64,000 nt of DNA from CAZPNX01 sp964518765. Lineage in GTDB: Bacteria; Edwardsbacteria; AC1; EtOH8. The notes beneath the pieces were generated by a model. The model searched no databases, had not been told where the DNA came from, and saw nothing but the letters and a program-made list of their open reading frames with translations. The stretch spans positions 124,001 through 188,000 of the forward strand of contig CAZFJC010000001.1 of the NCBI GenBank assembly GCA_964518765.1, read 5' to 3'. This document shows, piece by piece, positions 16,169 through 22,602 of the stretch. Both the position numbers and the translations under genes were made by a program. Within the stretch, counting starts at the first letter, position 1. Each line of letters begins with the position of its first letter.

Positions 16169-16480
16169 CTACTTTTTCGCCCGGGCCGCCCGGTTGAACG
16201 GCCGGAAATACTTTTGCCAAAGCTCGTCGGTGGATTTGTACCGGTTATCCCCTTGGAAGTAGTCAACCATCACCTCGTAGAGCCTGGTCAGCTCCTTTAG
16301 CCTGTGCCTGTTCCTGGGGTCGCCCTTTGTCAGCCATAATAGCTCCAGCCCTCTCTCGAAGGCGTTCCTGTCCCGCCTCGTGATGGCCCGCTCCACCTCG
16401 CTGCCGATGTTGGCCATCTGCTCAGCGAAAGTGAAATCACGCCACCTGCCTGCGGCCAGCTCCTTGTGAACGAAGTTCAT
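16169..16480 (-). CDS. Small conserved helical protein paired with DUF5674
   Basis: 103 residues, basic and probably all-helical, with the block FAEQMANIGSEVERAI (residues about 17-32), then a leucine-rich helix ERGLELLWLT and a C-terminal YFQGDNRYKSTDELWQKYF. I recall this block from small uncharacterised proteins of candidate phyla that sit beside DUF5674 genes (recollection, not checked). It overlaps the upstream DUF5674 gene by ATGA. The arrangement resembles a two-gene toxin-antitoxin-like or regulatory unit, but no function is known. Confidence 0.75.
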   Translation of the reverse strand: MNFVHKELAAGRWRDFTFAEQMANIGSEVERAITRRDRNAFERGLELLWLTKGDPRNRHRLKELTRLYEVMVDYFQGDNRYKSTDELWQKYFRPFNRAARAKK

Positions 16481-16818
16481 TTGACTACCAGCCCTTCCAC
16501 GATAACAACGATCCTCTTTCTGAGCTCCGGGTCATCCACCACGCGGCCGCGGTTGCCCTGCCAGGGCCGCAGGTTGATCATGGAGTCGAACTCGATCCAG
16601 TCCGGGCCTTCGACGAACGGGTAAAGGTTGATTCCCCAGAGGTTTTCCTGGAGCGAGCCGTTCTCCAAAAGTAGCCTCTCCTGGTCTGCGTGGAGCTCGG
16701 CATCTATGGCCATGATGCCCCTTTCCACGTCGACTACTGCTTTGACCAGATCCCCGAAGCTGGACCTGGCCATCTCCCGAAGGCGGGACATTTCAATCTT
16801 TTCGGAAATTATCTCCAT
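16477..16818 (-). CDS. DUF5674 family protein
   Basis: 113 residues. Features of DUF5674 are clear: VKAVVDVERGIMAID, AELHADQERLLLENGS, QENLWGINLYP and EFDSMINLRPWQGNR, ending in RIVVIVEGLV. The function is unknown; the conserved acidic and Asn/Arg residues may form an active or binding site. The ATG stands 6 nt after a CATAAT -10 box, suggesting a leaderless mRNA. The gene forms a coupled pair with the helical protein downstream. Confidence 0.85.
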   Translation of the reverse strand: MEIISEKIEMSRLREMARSSFGDLVKAVVDVERGIMAIDAELHADQERLLLENGSLQENLWGINLYPFVEGPDWIEFDSMINLRPWQGNRGRVVDDPELRKRIVVIVEGLVVK

Positions 16819-16821
16819 GGG

Positions 16822-17260
16822 CTAATTATGCCAAATCCTCATAGAAAAAGCAAGCCCGTCCTCGGCCGAAACAGCGCCCATGGCGCTCACGTCGCAGACC
16901 TGCGTCTCTCCAGTAGCTCCCGGCTTGGCGGTGACCACGGTGAACCCAAACTCCCTGGGGTTTCCCAGTAGCTCTACCGGCACCTTGATGATGTAATTGC
17001 CGTTTGAGCCCGGAGTGCTGGTGACCGTCTCTTCTTTGGTCCGGCCTGGGGCTTCTCCAGCTTGAGCCCCTCTTTGGTATATATCCCGAAATCGTTCTCG
17101 CAGTAAACATAGATGCAGTATTCCCAGGCCCTATACGCTGGCACCCGGACGCCTAAAGAATCCGGCAGCCACAAGGTCCCCGAACCCATCTGGCCGTCGG
17201 TGTCCATGGCTATGTAGAGGTGCTCGTACTGGCCCTGGGCCGTAGCCAAAACCCGCGACA
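16822..17260 (-). pseudogene. 3' remnant of a secreted beta-sandwich protein, truncated and frameshifted
   Basis: Two minus-strand frames join into one plausible protein. The first carries YEHLYIAMDTDGQMGSG, then RAWEYCIYVYCENDFGIYTKE. Near 17036-17050 the frame changes, and the second carries TVTSTPGSNGNYIIKVPVEL, FGFTVVTAKPGATGE and ends at TAG 16824-16822. The upstream part is missing: from about 17260 the sequence becomes the plus-strand regulator remnant at the edge of the Rhs cassette array. The composition suggests an exported DOMON-like or carbohydrate-binding sandwich, but I cannot name the family. Confidence 0.6.
16825..16853 (-). promoter_or_regulatory. Leaderless promoter of the DUF5674 pair
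   Basis: On the minus strand TTGCTT (16853-16848), 17 bp, CATAAT (16830-16825), six bases, ATG 16818. The boxes overlap the 3' end of the broken gene upstream. Confidence 0.6.
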
Positions 17261-17262
17261 AC

Positions 17263-17394
17263 AATTTTTGGCGCAGGGTAAGCCAACTTGAAAAGCTGCC
17301 CGCCAAGGAGCGCAAGCAGATCGTCCAGCTATTAGACACCTTCCTGGAAAAGGAAAAGCTTAAAGAAAGCCAGGTAAAACGAGCAGGCCGTTAA
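17263..17394 (+). pseudogene. 3' fragment of an XRE-type regulator (copy a)
   Basis: About 43 codons ending at TAA 17394, with LEKLPAKERKQIVQLLDTFL and a basic tail. This matches the C-terminal helix after the HTH in XRE-family regulators (the LPxKxRxxVLxxIDxFL pattern). The DNA-binding part is absent. Related fragments b and c occur at the two other cassette junctions. Confidence 0.5.
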
Positions 17395-17438
17395 AGTAAA
17401 ACAGCCGGCTAATAGCCGGGCCTAAATACCACCATAGC

Positions 17439-17468
17439 AAAAGCCCCGCTACAAGCGGGGCTTTTTAT
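17439..17468. terminator. Terminator a of the cassette array
   Basis: AAAGCCCCGC-TACAA-GCGGGGCTTTTT. A weaker GCCGGCT/AGCCGGG hairpin precedes it. It closes the regulator fragment on plus and the lipoprotein gene on minus. Equivalent hairpins recur at 19421 and 21167. Confidence 0.85.
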
Positions 17469-17470
17469 TG

Positions 17471-18376
17471 TTATTTACTAATTGAACTATACTGAATTAG
17501 TTGGTATTTTTCATCTGGCCAACCAGTCAGTAAATAAATATTGCCATTATCAGTAACACGTATTATTCTAGATGTGCCCGCATTTTCTTGAATACCTATT
17601 ATTGGTATTTCAGCTAAAATATTACCTTTAGTATTAACCTTTATAATTTTATACAAGGAATCGTTTTCTGTTAAGACATATAAATTGCTTTTAGCATCTA
17701 TACCAATAATTTCTTTGAAATATTTTAGATCCTTAATGCAGATTATTGGATTACCTTTAATGTCATATATGCTATCGCTATATTTTGTTGAACCGCCAGA
17801 ATGCCATTCTCTAACGAAAAAAGCACCTTTGGTTTCGATGAAATATCTTATATCTCTTTCACTCCATATAATGTTGCCCAAAGTATCTGATATTACTGTG
17901 TAAATGTTGTTGCCCTCTCGTTTATCAGTAATAATATTGTTATCAGAAGTAAGCTCAACCATATTAACGCCATGATAATTGTCAAATTTAATATCTCTTT
18001 TCCAATGATAGCATGTATCATAGACTGATATTTTTTTGCCATATAATAAATAAATACTTCCGTTCTTATCAATCGCTATGTCAAATACTTCATTTGCATC
18101 TTTCAATGAATAGCTATTAATCCATTTGCCATCATTTCTGTATTTTGATAAACGCTTATTTAAACCATCAACAACAATAAATCCGCTTTTAGTTACTACA
18201 AAACTGCTTGGCCCATAAGGCAAACCATCATTAAGTATCGCCCATTGAAGTTCGCCTAAATCAGATCCATTTTTACCCTCAAATATTGTTTTTTCAATAT
18301 ACTTTTCGTAATTTTGCGTGCCCTGGCAGCTAAATAAAGTGCAGATAGAGATAAGAAAAAGAATAAACTTTCTCAT
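17471..18376 (-). CDS. Lipoprotein, candidate immunity protein of Rhs tip 1
   Basis: 301 residues, AT-rich gene. Signal peptide MRKFILFLISICTLFSCQG with lipobox LFSC (Cys 17). The remainder has repeated short strands with the pattern of beta-propeller blades (FVVTKSGFIVVDG, IAIDKNGSIYLLYG, RVTDNGNIYLLTG). ATG 18376 overlaps the stop of the NlpC/P60-tipped Rhs gene (ATGA). A lipoprotein facing the periplasm is where protection against a peptidoglycan peptidase would be needed, so an immunity role is a reasonable inference; no known immunity family is recognised. Confidence 0.7.
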   Translation of the reverse strand: MRKFILFLISICTLFSCQGTQNYEKYIEKTIFEGKNGSDLGELQWAILNDGLPYGPSSFVVTKSGFIVVDGLNKRLSKYRNDGKWINSYSLKDANEVFDIAIDKNGSIYLLYGKKISVYDTCYHWKRDIKFDNYHGVNMVELTSDNNIITDKREGNNIYTVISDTLGNIIWSERDIRYFIETKGAFFVREWHSGGSTKYSDSIYDIKGNPIICIKDLKYFKEIIGIDAKSNLYVLTENDSLYKIIKVNTKGNILAEIPIIGIQENAGTSRIIRVTDNGNIYLLTGWPDEKYQLIQYSSISK

Positions 18377-19422
18377 TTCTTTTCCTCCTTCTTTTTGTCT
18401 TCAGTTATTCTGATAACTTTTGGCATATCACCGAAGACTTTTTTCCACCAATTTTTCGGAGACCACGGATTAAAAGCACCTCTTGTAATTACTTTTCCTT
18501 TTCCTGAACTAGCGGCAACGGTAGTTATTTTGCCTGTTTTACTATCTACGCTTTTTACTATTTCTACATGCCCGGAGCCCTTGCTCGTATTAGCTACAAT
18601 CAAATCGCCGGCTTGTACTTCAGATGAATTAACAAATTTAATATTACTACCATTTTTACTTGCTTCGTCATATAACCCTTTCGCCATACTGCCATCTCTT
18701 GGGGCTTTACCTATAGTATTCCAATTTTCAAATAATTGGGTGTTAACACTGCTTTCATCAAGCGTTGTCAATGCAGCGAGCACTAAACCCGTACAATCCA
18801 ATTGATCTGGGTAATTATGCCCGTATTCCGTGCCCTCATTATCCAAAGCAGCCTGAATGAAAGCATCTGCATTTGCTTTATTTTGCCACAGGCCATTGGG
18901 ATCAACATACATTAAAGGGTTATTCGAACAGTAGACATAAGGATTTAACAACTGCGGTTTTACTAAAAATCCTGCCGGCGGCACCCCCTTCAACATCGGC
19001 TCGGGCTGGCTCCATCTACCAAGATTCGTAGTAAAATGCCTCGCCTTGGCGTAATATTGGCCTGTCGCCGCGTCCTGCACGTGCCCGGTGAACTTGTGGG
19101 TGTTGCCGCTGGCCGGAGTCCCGTAGTCGGAGCCGAAGGCGTAGTAGTCCTGCTTCCAGACAACGTTGCCGCTGGCGTCGGTCATCAATCTGGGTGAACC
19201 GAGGTAGTCGCAGTGGTAATAGAACGTCTGCCAGGGCTGGGTGACCGTGATGTATAGATTTAATTTATTTTCGCATAATAAGGCCCTGGAGTCAAGGTCG
19301 CAGAAACATTTTACCCAAGCGCGACCAGGACGCCCTGCTGCGCACCATTGACGCGTTCCTGGGCAAGGCTGGTTAAAAAGAACTGCCCGGCTAACAGCCG
19401 GGCATAAACACCACCAACGCAA
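18373..19422 (-). CDS. Rhs core fragment with NlpC/P60-type C-terminal toxin domain (tip 1)
   Basis: The frame is 349 codons, but only residues from about 56 (near 19257) match Rhs. The Rhs core end shows CDYLGSPRLMTDASGNVVW, YYAFGSDYG, HKFTGHVQDAATGQYYAKAR, LGRWSQPEP and NPYVYCSNNPLMYVDPNG. After DPNG comes an NlpC/P60-like peptidase: YGHNYPDQLDCTGLVLAAL (nucleophile Cys), then AGDLIV and GHVEIVKSV (catalytic His). Such enzymes cut peptidoglycan peptides. No secretion signal or full Rhs shell is present, and the start is uncertain because a 5-bp insertion near 19260 breaks the frame that is open in copy 2. It may be a silent tip awaiting recombination. Confidence 0.8.
   Translation of the reverse strand: MRWWCLCPAVSRAVLFNQPCPGTRQWCAAGRPGRAWVKCFCDLDSRALLCENKLNLYITVTQPWQTFYYHCDYLGSPRLMTDASGNVVWKQDYYAFGSDYGTPASGNTHKFTGHVQDAATGQYYAKARHFTTNLGRWSQPEPMLKGVPPAGFLVKPQLLNPYVYCSNNPLMYVDPNGLWQNKANADAFIQAALDNEGTEYGHNYPDQLDCTGLVLAALTTLDESSVNTQLFENWNTIGKAPRDGSMAKGLYDEASKNGSNIKFVNSSEVQAGDLIVANTSKGSGHVEIVKSVDSKTGKITTVAASSGKGKVITRGAFNPWSPKNWWKKVFGDMPKVIRITEDKKKEEKK
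19305..19376 (+). pseudogene. 3' fragment of an XRE-type regulator (copy b)
   Basis: About 23 codons, LPKRDQDALLRTIDAFL then GKAG and a stop, the usual end of an XRE/HTH_3 regulator. It is nearly identical in DNA to copy c at 21050. The gene body is missing; the fragment abuts the Rhs core of tip 1 in opposite orientation. Confidence 0.55.
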
Positions 19423-19450
19423 AAGCCCCGCCGCAAGGCGGGGCTTTGTT
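19421..19450. terminator. Terminator b of the cassette array
   Basis: AAAAGCCCCGCC-GCAA-GGCGGGGCTTT hairpin, preceded by a GCCCGGCT/AGCCGGGC hairpin at 19384-19402; same layout as at 17439 and 21167. Confidence 0.85.
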
Positions 19451-19465
19451 ATTGAGACTACTATT

Positions 19466-20111
19466 CTACGGCGTGGGATACGGTTCTTTCACTTTGGAAA
19501 ACACATATTTATAATACAGTTCTCCATACGCAAAACCAATATATAGTTTTGCCAATTGAAACTCAGACGTTTTGAAGTTAATGTCGTAGTTCAAGCCTTC
19601 CTTATACCCACTCTCAATAATATTCTTCTTAATCGCATTGATTATTTTGCTTGTGGCATCATTGTTTGGTAAATTGCTTTGAAGCTCTTTTATTATTATA
19701 TTTTTAGTCTCAACAGGCTCAATGTCTTTGAAATTACCATAAAACGCTATGGTAAGCGGTTTAATGTCCAAATATGTTTTATAAATATTTAAGTCCTCTA
19801 TTGGGCCATAAGTAATGGAAATGTGATCAACTATCCTCGTTTTAAAATTCTTCTTTATAAAGTTTTTTTCGATATCAATAAAAACTACACTGACTTCGCT
19901 ATCTACCTTTGCGCTGCAATTAAGCCTTTTCTCAATATCTGAGAACTTAGAATCCATTATTTTATTGATATCTACACCAAACAGCACGATGTTTTCTTTT
20001 ACTGTGGCATCGAAGATGATTGGCGCGTCCTTTCTTGATTTGCCAGCGCAATTAGCGTTAAAAAACGCAAAATAACGCCACAGCGAATAAGCTTATATAA
20101 TTGCTCTTCAT
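19466..20111 (-). CDS. Frameshifted exported protein, candidate immunity protein of Rhs tip 2
   Basis: ATG 20111 overlaps the stop of the tip-2 Rhs gene (ATGA) and opens a hydrophobic signal sequence (MKSNYISLFAVALFCVF). It then stops at TAA inside a run of six T. Removing one T continues the frame as NANCAGKSRKD and onward through the frame that is open to 19466, giving about 214 residues: an acidic/lysine-rich soluble domain with no family I recognise. The shift is in a homopolymer, so it is either a sequencing error or a real inactivation. Position and export signal match the partner genes of tips 1 and 3. Confidence 0.65.
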
Positions 20112-21040
20112 TTTGTTTCGTCCTTCTTAAATGCATCTTTTATATCATCTATTATTTCAGCAGGTCTTATTAATACTGCCTTGCCGGAAGGGTCGTCCTC
20201 AAAGTTTGAAATATAATCATTGTAGTAATTCCAAGTGCTTTGATCTTTTCTATCATATTTGCCAGCATCAGAAGATTGAACAGCAGGTACTGTCCAGCAA
20301 CCGGCCGACCCGGTTTTTCCTTGGTTATTAGCAGTCTCCGGGTTGCCCGCGTGTGAATGAATACCGGTAGCAATGCTTTTGCCGCCTTGATTCGGATTCG
20401 GTGCTTCTGTCGGAACTGCTTTGTTATTATTGATTATTAGCGCATCATGTTTGGGAAAGTACGATCCCTCATGTTGCCCAAGCTTGTAGTCATATACACC
20501 ACTTTTAGCGGCTGCATTGGTGCCTTTGATGTCGGCTCTGGTCTTCATATTGTAAATGCCATCAGGCAACAATCCATTCCACACTAACGCTTTCGATCCA
20601 TACTGTGCAGAACGATTATATTCAACAATGAGCATGAACTTTCCATCAGGGTCAACGAATCTTGTCGGATTGTTCGCACAATAAACGTAAGGATTAAGTT
20701 CCTGTGGATTAAGCAGGAATCTTTTTGGTGGTATAGATTTCAACAGCGGTTCGGGCTGGCTCCATCGCCCCAACTGCGTAGTAAAGTACCTGGCCTTGGC
20801 GTAGTACTGCCCTGTGGCCGCGTCCTGTGTATGACCTGTAAATTTATGTGTATTTCCGGAGGCAACCGCGCCATAATCGGAGCCGAAGGCGTAGTAATCC
20901 TGCTTCCAAACAACGTTGCCGGAGGCGTCGGTCATCAATCTAGGTGAACCGAGGTAGTCGCAGTGGTACCAGAACGTCTGCCAGGGCTGGGTGACCGTGA
21001 TGTATAGATTTATTTTCGCATAATAAGGCCCTGGAGTCAA
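20108..21040 (-). CDS. Rhs core fragment with L,D-transpeptidase-like C-terminal toxin domain (tip 2)
   Basis: 310 residues if TTG 21040 is used. Residues 1-about 130 are the end of an Rhs core, almost the same as in tip 1 (CDYLGSPRLMTDASGNVVW, NPYVYCANNPTRFVDPDG). After DPDG the sequence turns AT-rich and unrelated: GIYNMKTRADI, a GIHSHAG motif and, about 15 residues on, GSAGCWTV. The spacing of His and the S-x-G-C block is that of YkuD-type L,D-transpeptidase/amidase folds, which act on peptidoglycan stem peptides. Upstream, an in-frame TAA lies five codons before the TTG, so this is a displaced tip, not a full Rhs gene. Confidence 0.78.
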   Translation of the reverse strand: MTPGPYYAKINLYITVTQPWQTFWYHCDYLGSPRLMTDASGNVVWKQDYYAFGSDYGAVASGNTHKFTGHTQDAATGQYYAKARYFTTQLGRWSQPEPLLKSIPPKRFLLNPQELNPYVYCANNPTRFVDPDGKFMLIVEYNRSAQYGSKALVWNGLLPDGIYNMKTRADIKGTNAAAKSGVYDYKLGQHEGSYFPKHDALIINNNKAVPTEAPNPNQGGKSIATGIHSHAGNPETANNQGKTGSAGCWTVPAVQSSDAGKYDRKDQSTWNYYNDYISNFEDDPSGKAVLIRPAEIIDDIKDAFKKDETK

Positions 21041-21049
21041 GGTCGCAGA

Positions 21050-21121
21050 AACATTTTACCCAAGCGCGACCAGGATGCCCTGCTGCGCACCATTGACGCG
21101 TTCCTGGGCAAGGCTGGCTAA
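21050..21121 (+). pseudogene. 3' fragment of an XRE-type regulator (copy c)
   Basis: Same 23-codon ending as copy b (LPKRDQDALLRTIDAFL, GKAG, stop), with only scattered base differences. It abuts the Rhs core of tip 2 and is followed by the third terminator pair. Confidence 0.55.
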
Positions 21122-21166
21122 ATATAAACAGCCCAGCCAAAGGCCGGGCATAAATACCACCAACGT

Positions 21167-21198
21167 AAAAGCCCCGCCATTACGGCGGGGCTTCATTG
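21167..21198. terminator. Terminator c of the cassette array
   Basis: AAAAGCCCCGCC-ATTAC-GGCGGGGCTT hairpin between the regulator fragment and the third partner gene. Confidence 0.8.
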
Positions 21199-21226
21199 TT
21201 TTTGTGTTTCTTATCCTAATATGTAT

Positions 21227-21751
21227 CTATTCTTCGTAATTGCGTCCCACCTCATTAACCACTGCTTTTTGACCCTTTATCGCTGATATCTCAGCTAACC
21301 GTGTTTGTTCCATTTTGAGTATATTAATAGTATTCAAAATAAAAACCCGCCCAAGTGGTGTTGTTATTTTTAAATCTTTTGATATTATTTTATCAACCCA
21401 TATCACAATAAAATCCCCGTGTTTTATCTCTGGAATTTTTATAGTTTTAGTTTGATAACTTTGCTTTGGATTAGAAAAAGATAAGCACTTAAGTTCGTCG
21501 CTAGCCAATATTTTTATATCATTGTTAACCAATCTTCCAATTTTTATTGATGTAACATTGTTATCGCCCGCCGGGTTAAAATCCAATATTATGGCCTTAC
21601 TTTTAAAGTCTATGCTGGCGGTTAATAGAATAATACCACCGAGCTCAGTTCGATTGATGATAAAAAGCTTTGTGTTAATATGATCATTAGCAATGCCAAT
21701 ATTGCATACTAATATTGACAAAGATAGAAATAAACTACATATGTATTTCAT
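21227..21751 (-). CDS. Exported protein, candidate immunity protein of Rhs tip 3
   Basis: 174 residues, AT-rich. N-terminal signal peptide (MKYICSLFLSLSILVCNIGIA), then a predominantly beta-strand domain of about 150 residues without a recognised family (IILLTASIDF, TSIKIGRLVNND). ATG 21751 overlaps the stop of the tip-3 Rhs gene (ATGA), the same coupling as in the other two cassettes. Export to the periplasm suits protection against a cell-wall-acting toxin; this is inference from context. Confidence 0.65.
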   Translation of the reverse strand: MKYICSLFLSLSILVCNIGIANDHINTKLFIINRTELGGIILLTASIDFKSKAIILDFNPAGDNNVTSIKIGRLVNNDIKILASDELKCLSFSNPKQSYQTKTIKIPEIKHGDFIVIWVDKIISKDLKITTPLGRVFILNTINILKMEQTRLAEISAIKGQKAVVNEVGRNYEE

Positions 21752-22602
21752 TGGCCTTCTCCTGTTTTAATCGTTAAAAGCTCCTTCCATATATTCCAAA
21801 TTTTTTGTTTAAGTGTTTGTGGTTTTACTACTTTGTTATTTTTGATTTCGACTTTGTCTTTAACGTGCAAGGGGATCTTATTGCCGTGTTCTCTCATTTT
21901 AGAACTTAATTGCTCCCCATCTTTATTCTGCATCCTCAAACAACCATACGTTTTATTCCACCCTTGCACTGGTGCATATGGATTTGGACGGCCACTGCCA
22001 CCACCATGTATATCTCTACCTCTGGGATCACCAGTGTCTATATAAAATGTGCCGTAGGCTCTACCGTATTGTCTGCCTGGCTCTTGAGCATTAGCTTCAT
22101 AATCACTATTAGGCAGCGATGCTCGTTCAAGACCTTCTTCGTTTTGACCAGATACAAAATCATCTTTACACCAATACGAATTTTCTATCTCGCCTTCGTC
22201 ATTAACCCAATATATTATATTTGCATCGTGGCTATACTCCAACGAATGATATCCGTCTGGATCAAGGAATATCAGCGGATTATTTCTACAGTAAATATAT
22301 GGGTTTAGTAACTGTGGGTTAGCTAAAAACTCAGCGGCCGGAACTCCTTGCAACAACGGCTCCGGTTGCGTCCAGCGGCCCAGCCCCATGGTAAAATATC
22401 GGGCCTTGGCATAGTATTGTCCTGTCGCCGCATCCTGTATGTGCCCTGTAAACTTGTGGGTGTTGCCGGTGGCCGGAGTACCACCTGTCCCGATCGAAGT
22501 CGAGGGATAGTCGGAGCCGAAGGCAAGGTAGCAAGCATTTTTGATACTATCGTAAACCAGAGACCCGGCCTTGGGCCGGGTCTTTATATAATAAATTTTC
22601 AT
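21748..22602 (-). CDS. Truncated Rhs core with L,D-transpeptidase C-terminal toxin domain (tip 3)
   Basis: 284-codon frame; Rhs similarity starts only at AFGSDY (about 22517), so the core is shorter than in tips 1 and 2, and the first about 28 codons run through the purL terminator and are probably not native. Core features: HKFTGHIQDAATGQYYAKAR, LGRWTQPEP, NPYIYCRNNPLIFLDPDG. The C-terminal domain carries YGTFYIDTGDPRGRDIHGG and WNKTYGCLRM, the His-Gly and Gly-Cys-x-Arg motifs of YkuD L,D-transpeptidases. It overlaps its partner gene by ATGA. Confidence 0.78.
   Translation of the reverse strand: MKIYYIKTRPKAGSLVYDSIKNACYLAFGSDYPSTSIGTGGTPATGNTHKFTGHIQDAATGQYYAKARYFTMGLGRWTQPEPLLQGVPAAEFLANPQLLNPYIYCRNNPLIFLDPDGYHSLEYSHDANIIYWVNDEGEIENSYWCKDDFVSGQNEEGLERASLPNSDYEANAQEPGRQYGRAYGTFYIDTGDPRGRDIHGGGSGRPNPYAPVQGWNKTYGCLRMQNKDGEQLSSKMREHGNKIPLHVKDKVEIKNNKVVKPQTLKQKIWNIWKELLTIKTGEGQ
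22561..22586. terminator. Hairpin after purL
   Basis: AGACCCGGCC-TTG-GGCCGGGTCT; ten-base-pair stem just beyond the purL stop, with the T-rich side on the plus strand. It marks the boundary between the purine operon and the Rhs array. Confidence 0.7.

Noticed and set aside
16023..16220. Short minus-strand open frame overlapping the end of the small helical gene
   Set aside because: Runs through a terminator hairpin and has no ribosome site or recognisable content.
20056..20068. Programmed ribosomal frameshift at T6 in the tip 2 partner gene
   Set aside because: No obvious stimulatory stem or upstream ribosome-like site; a simple indel in a homopolymer is more likely.
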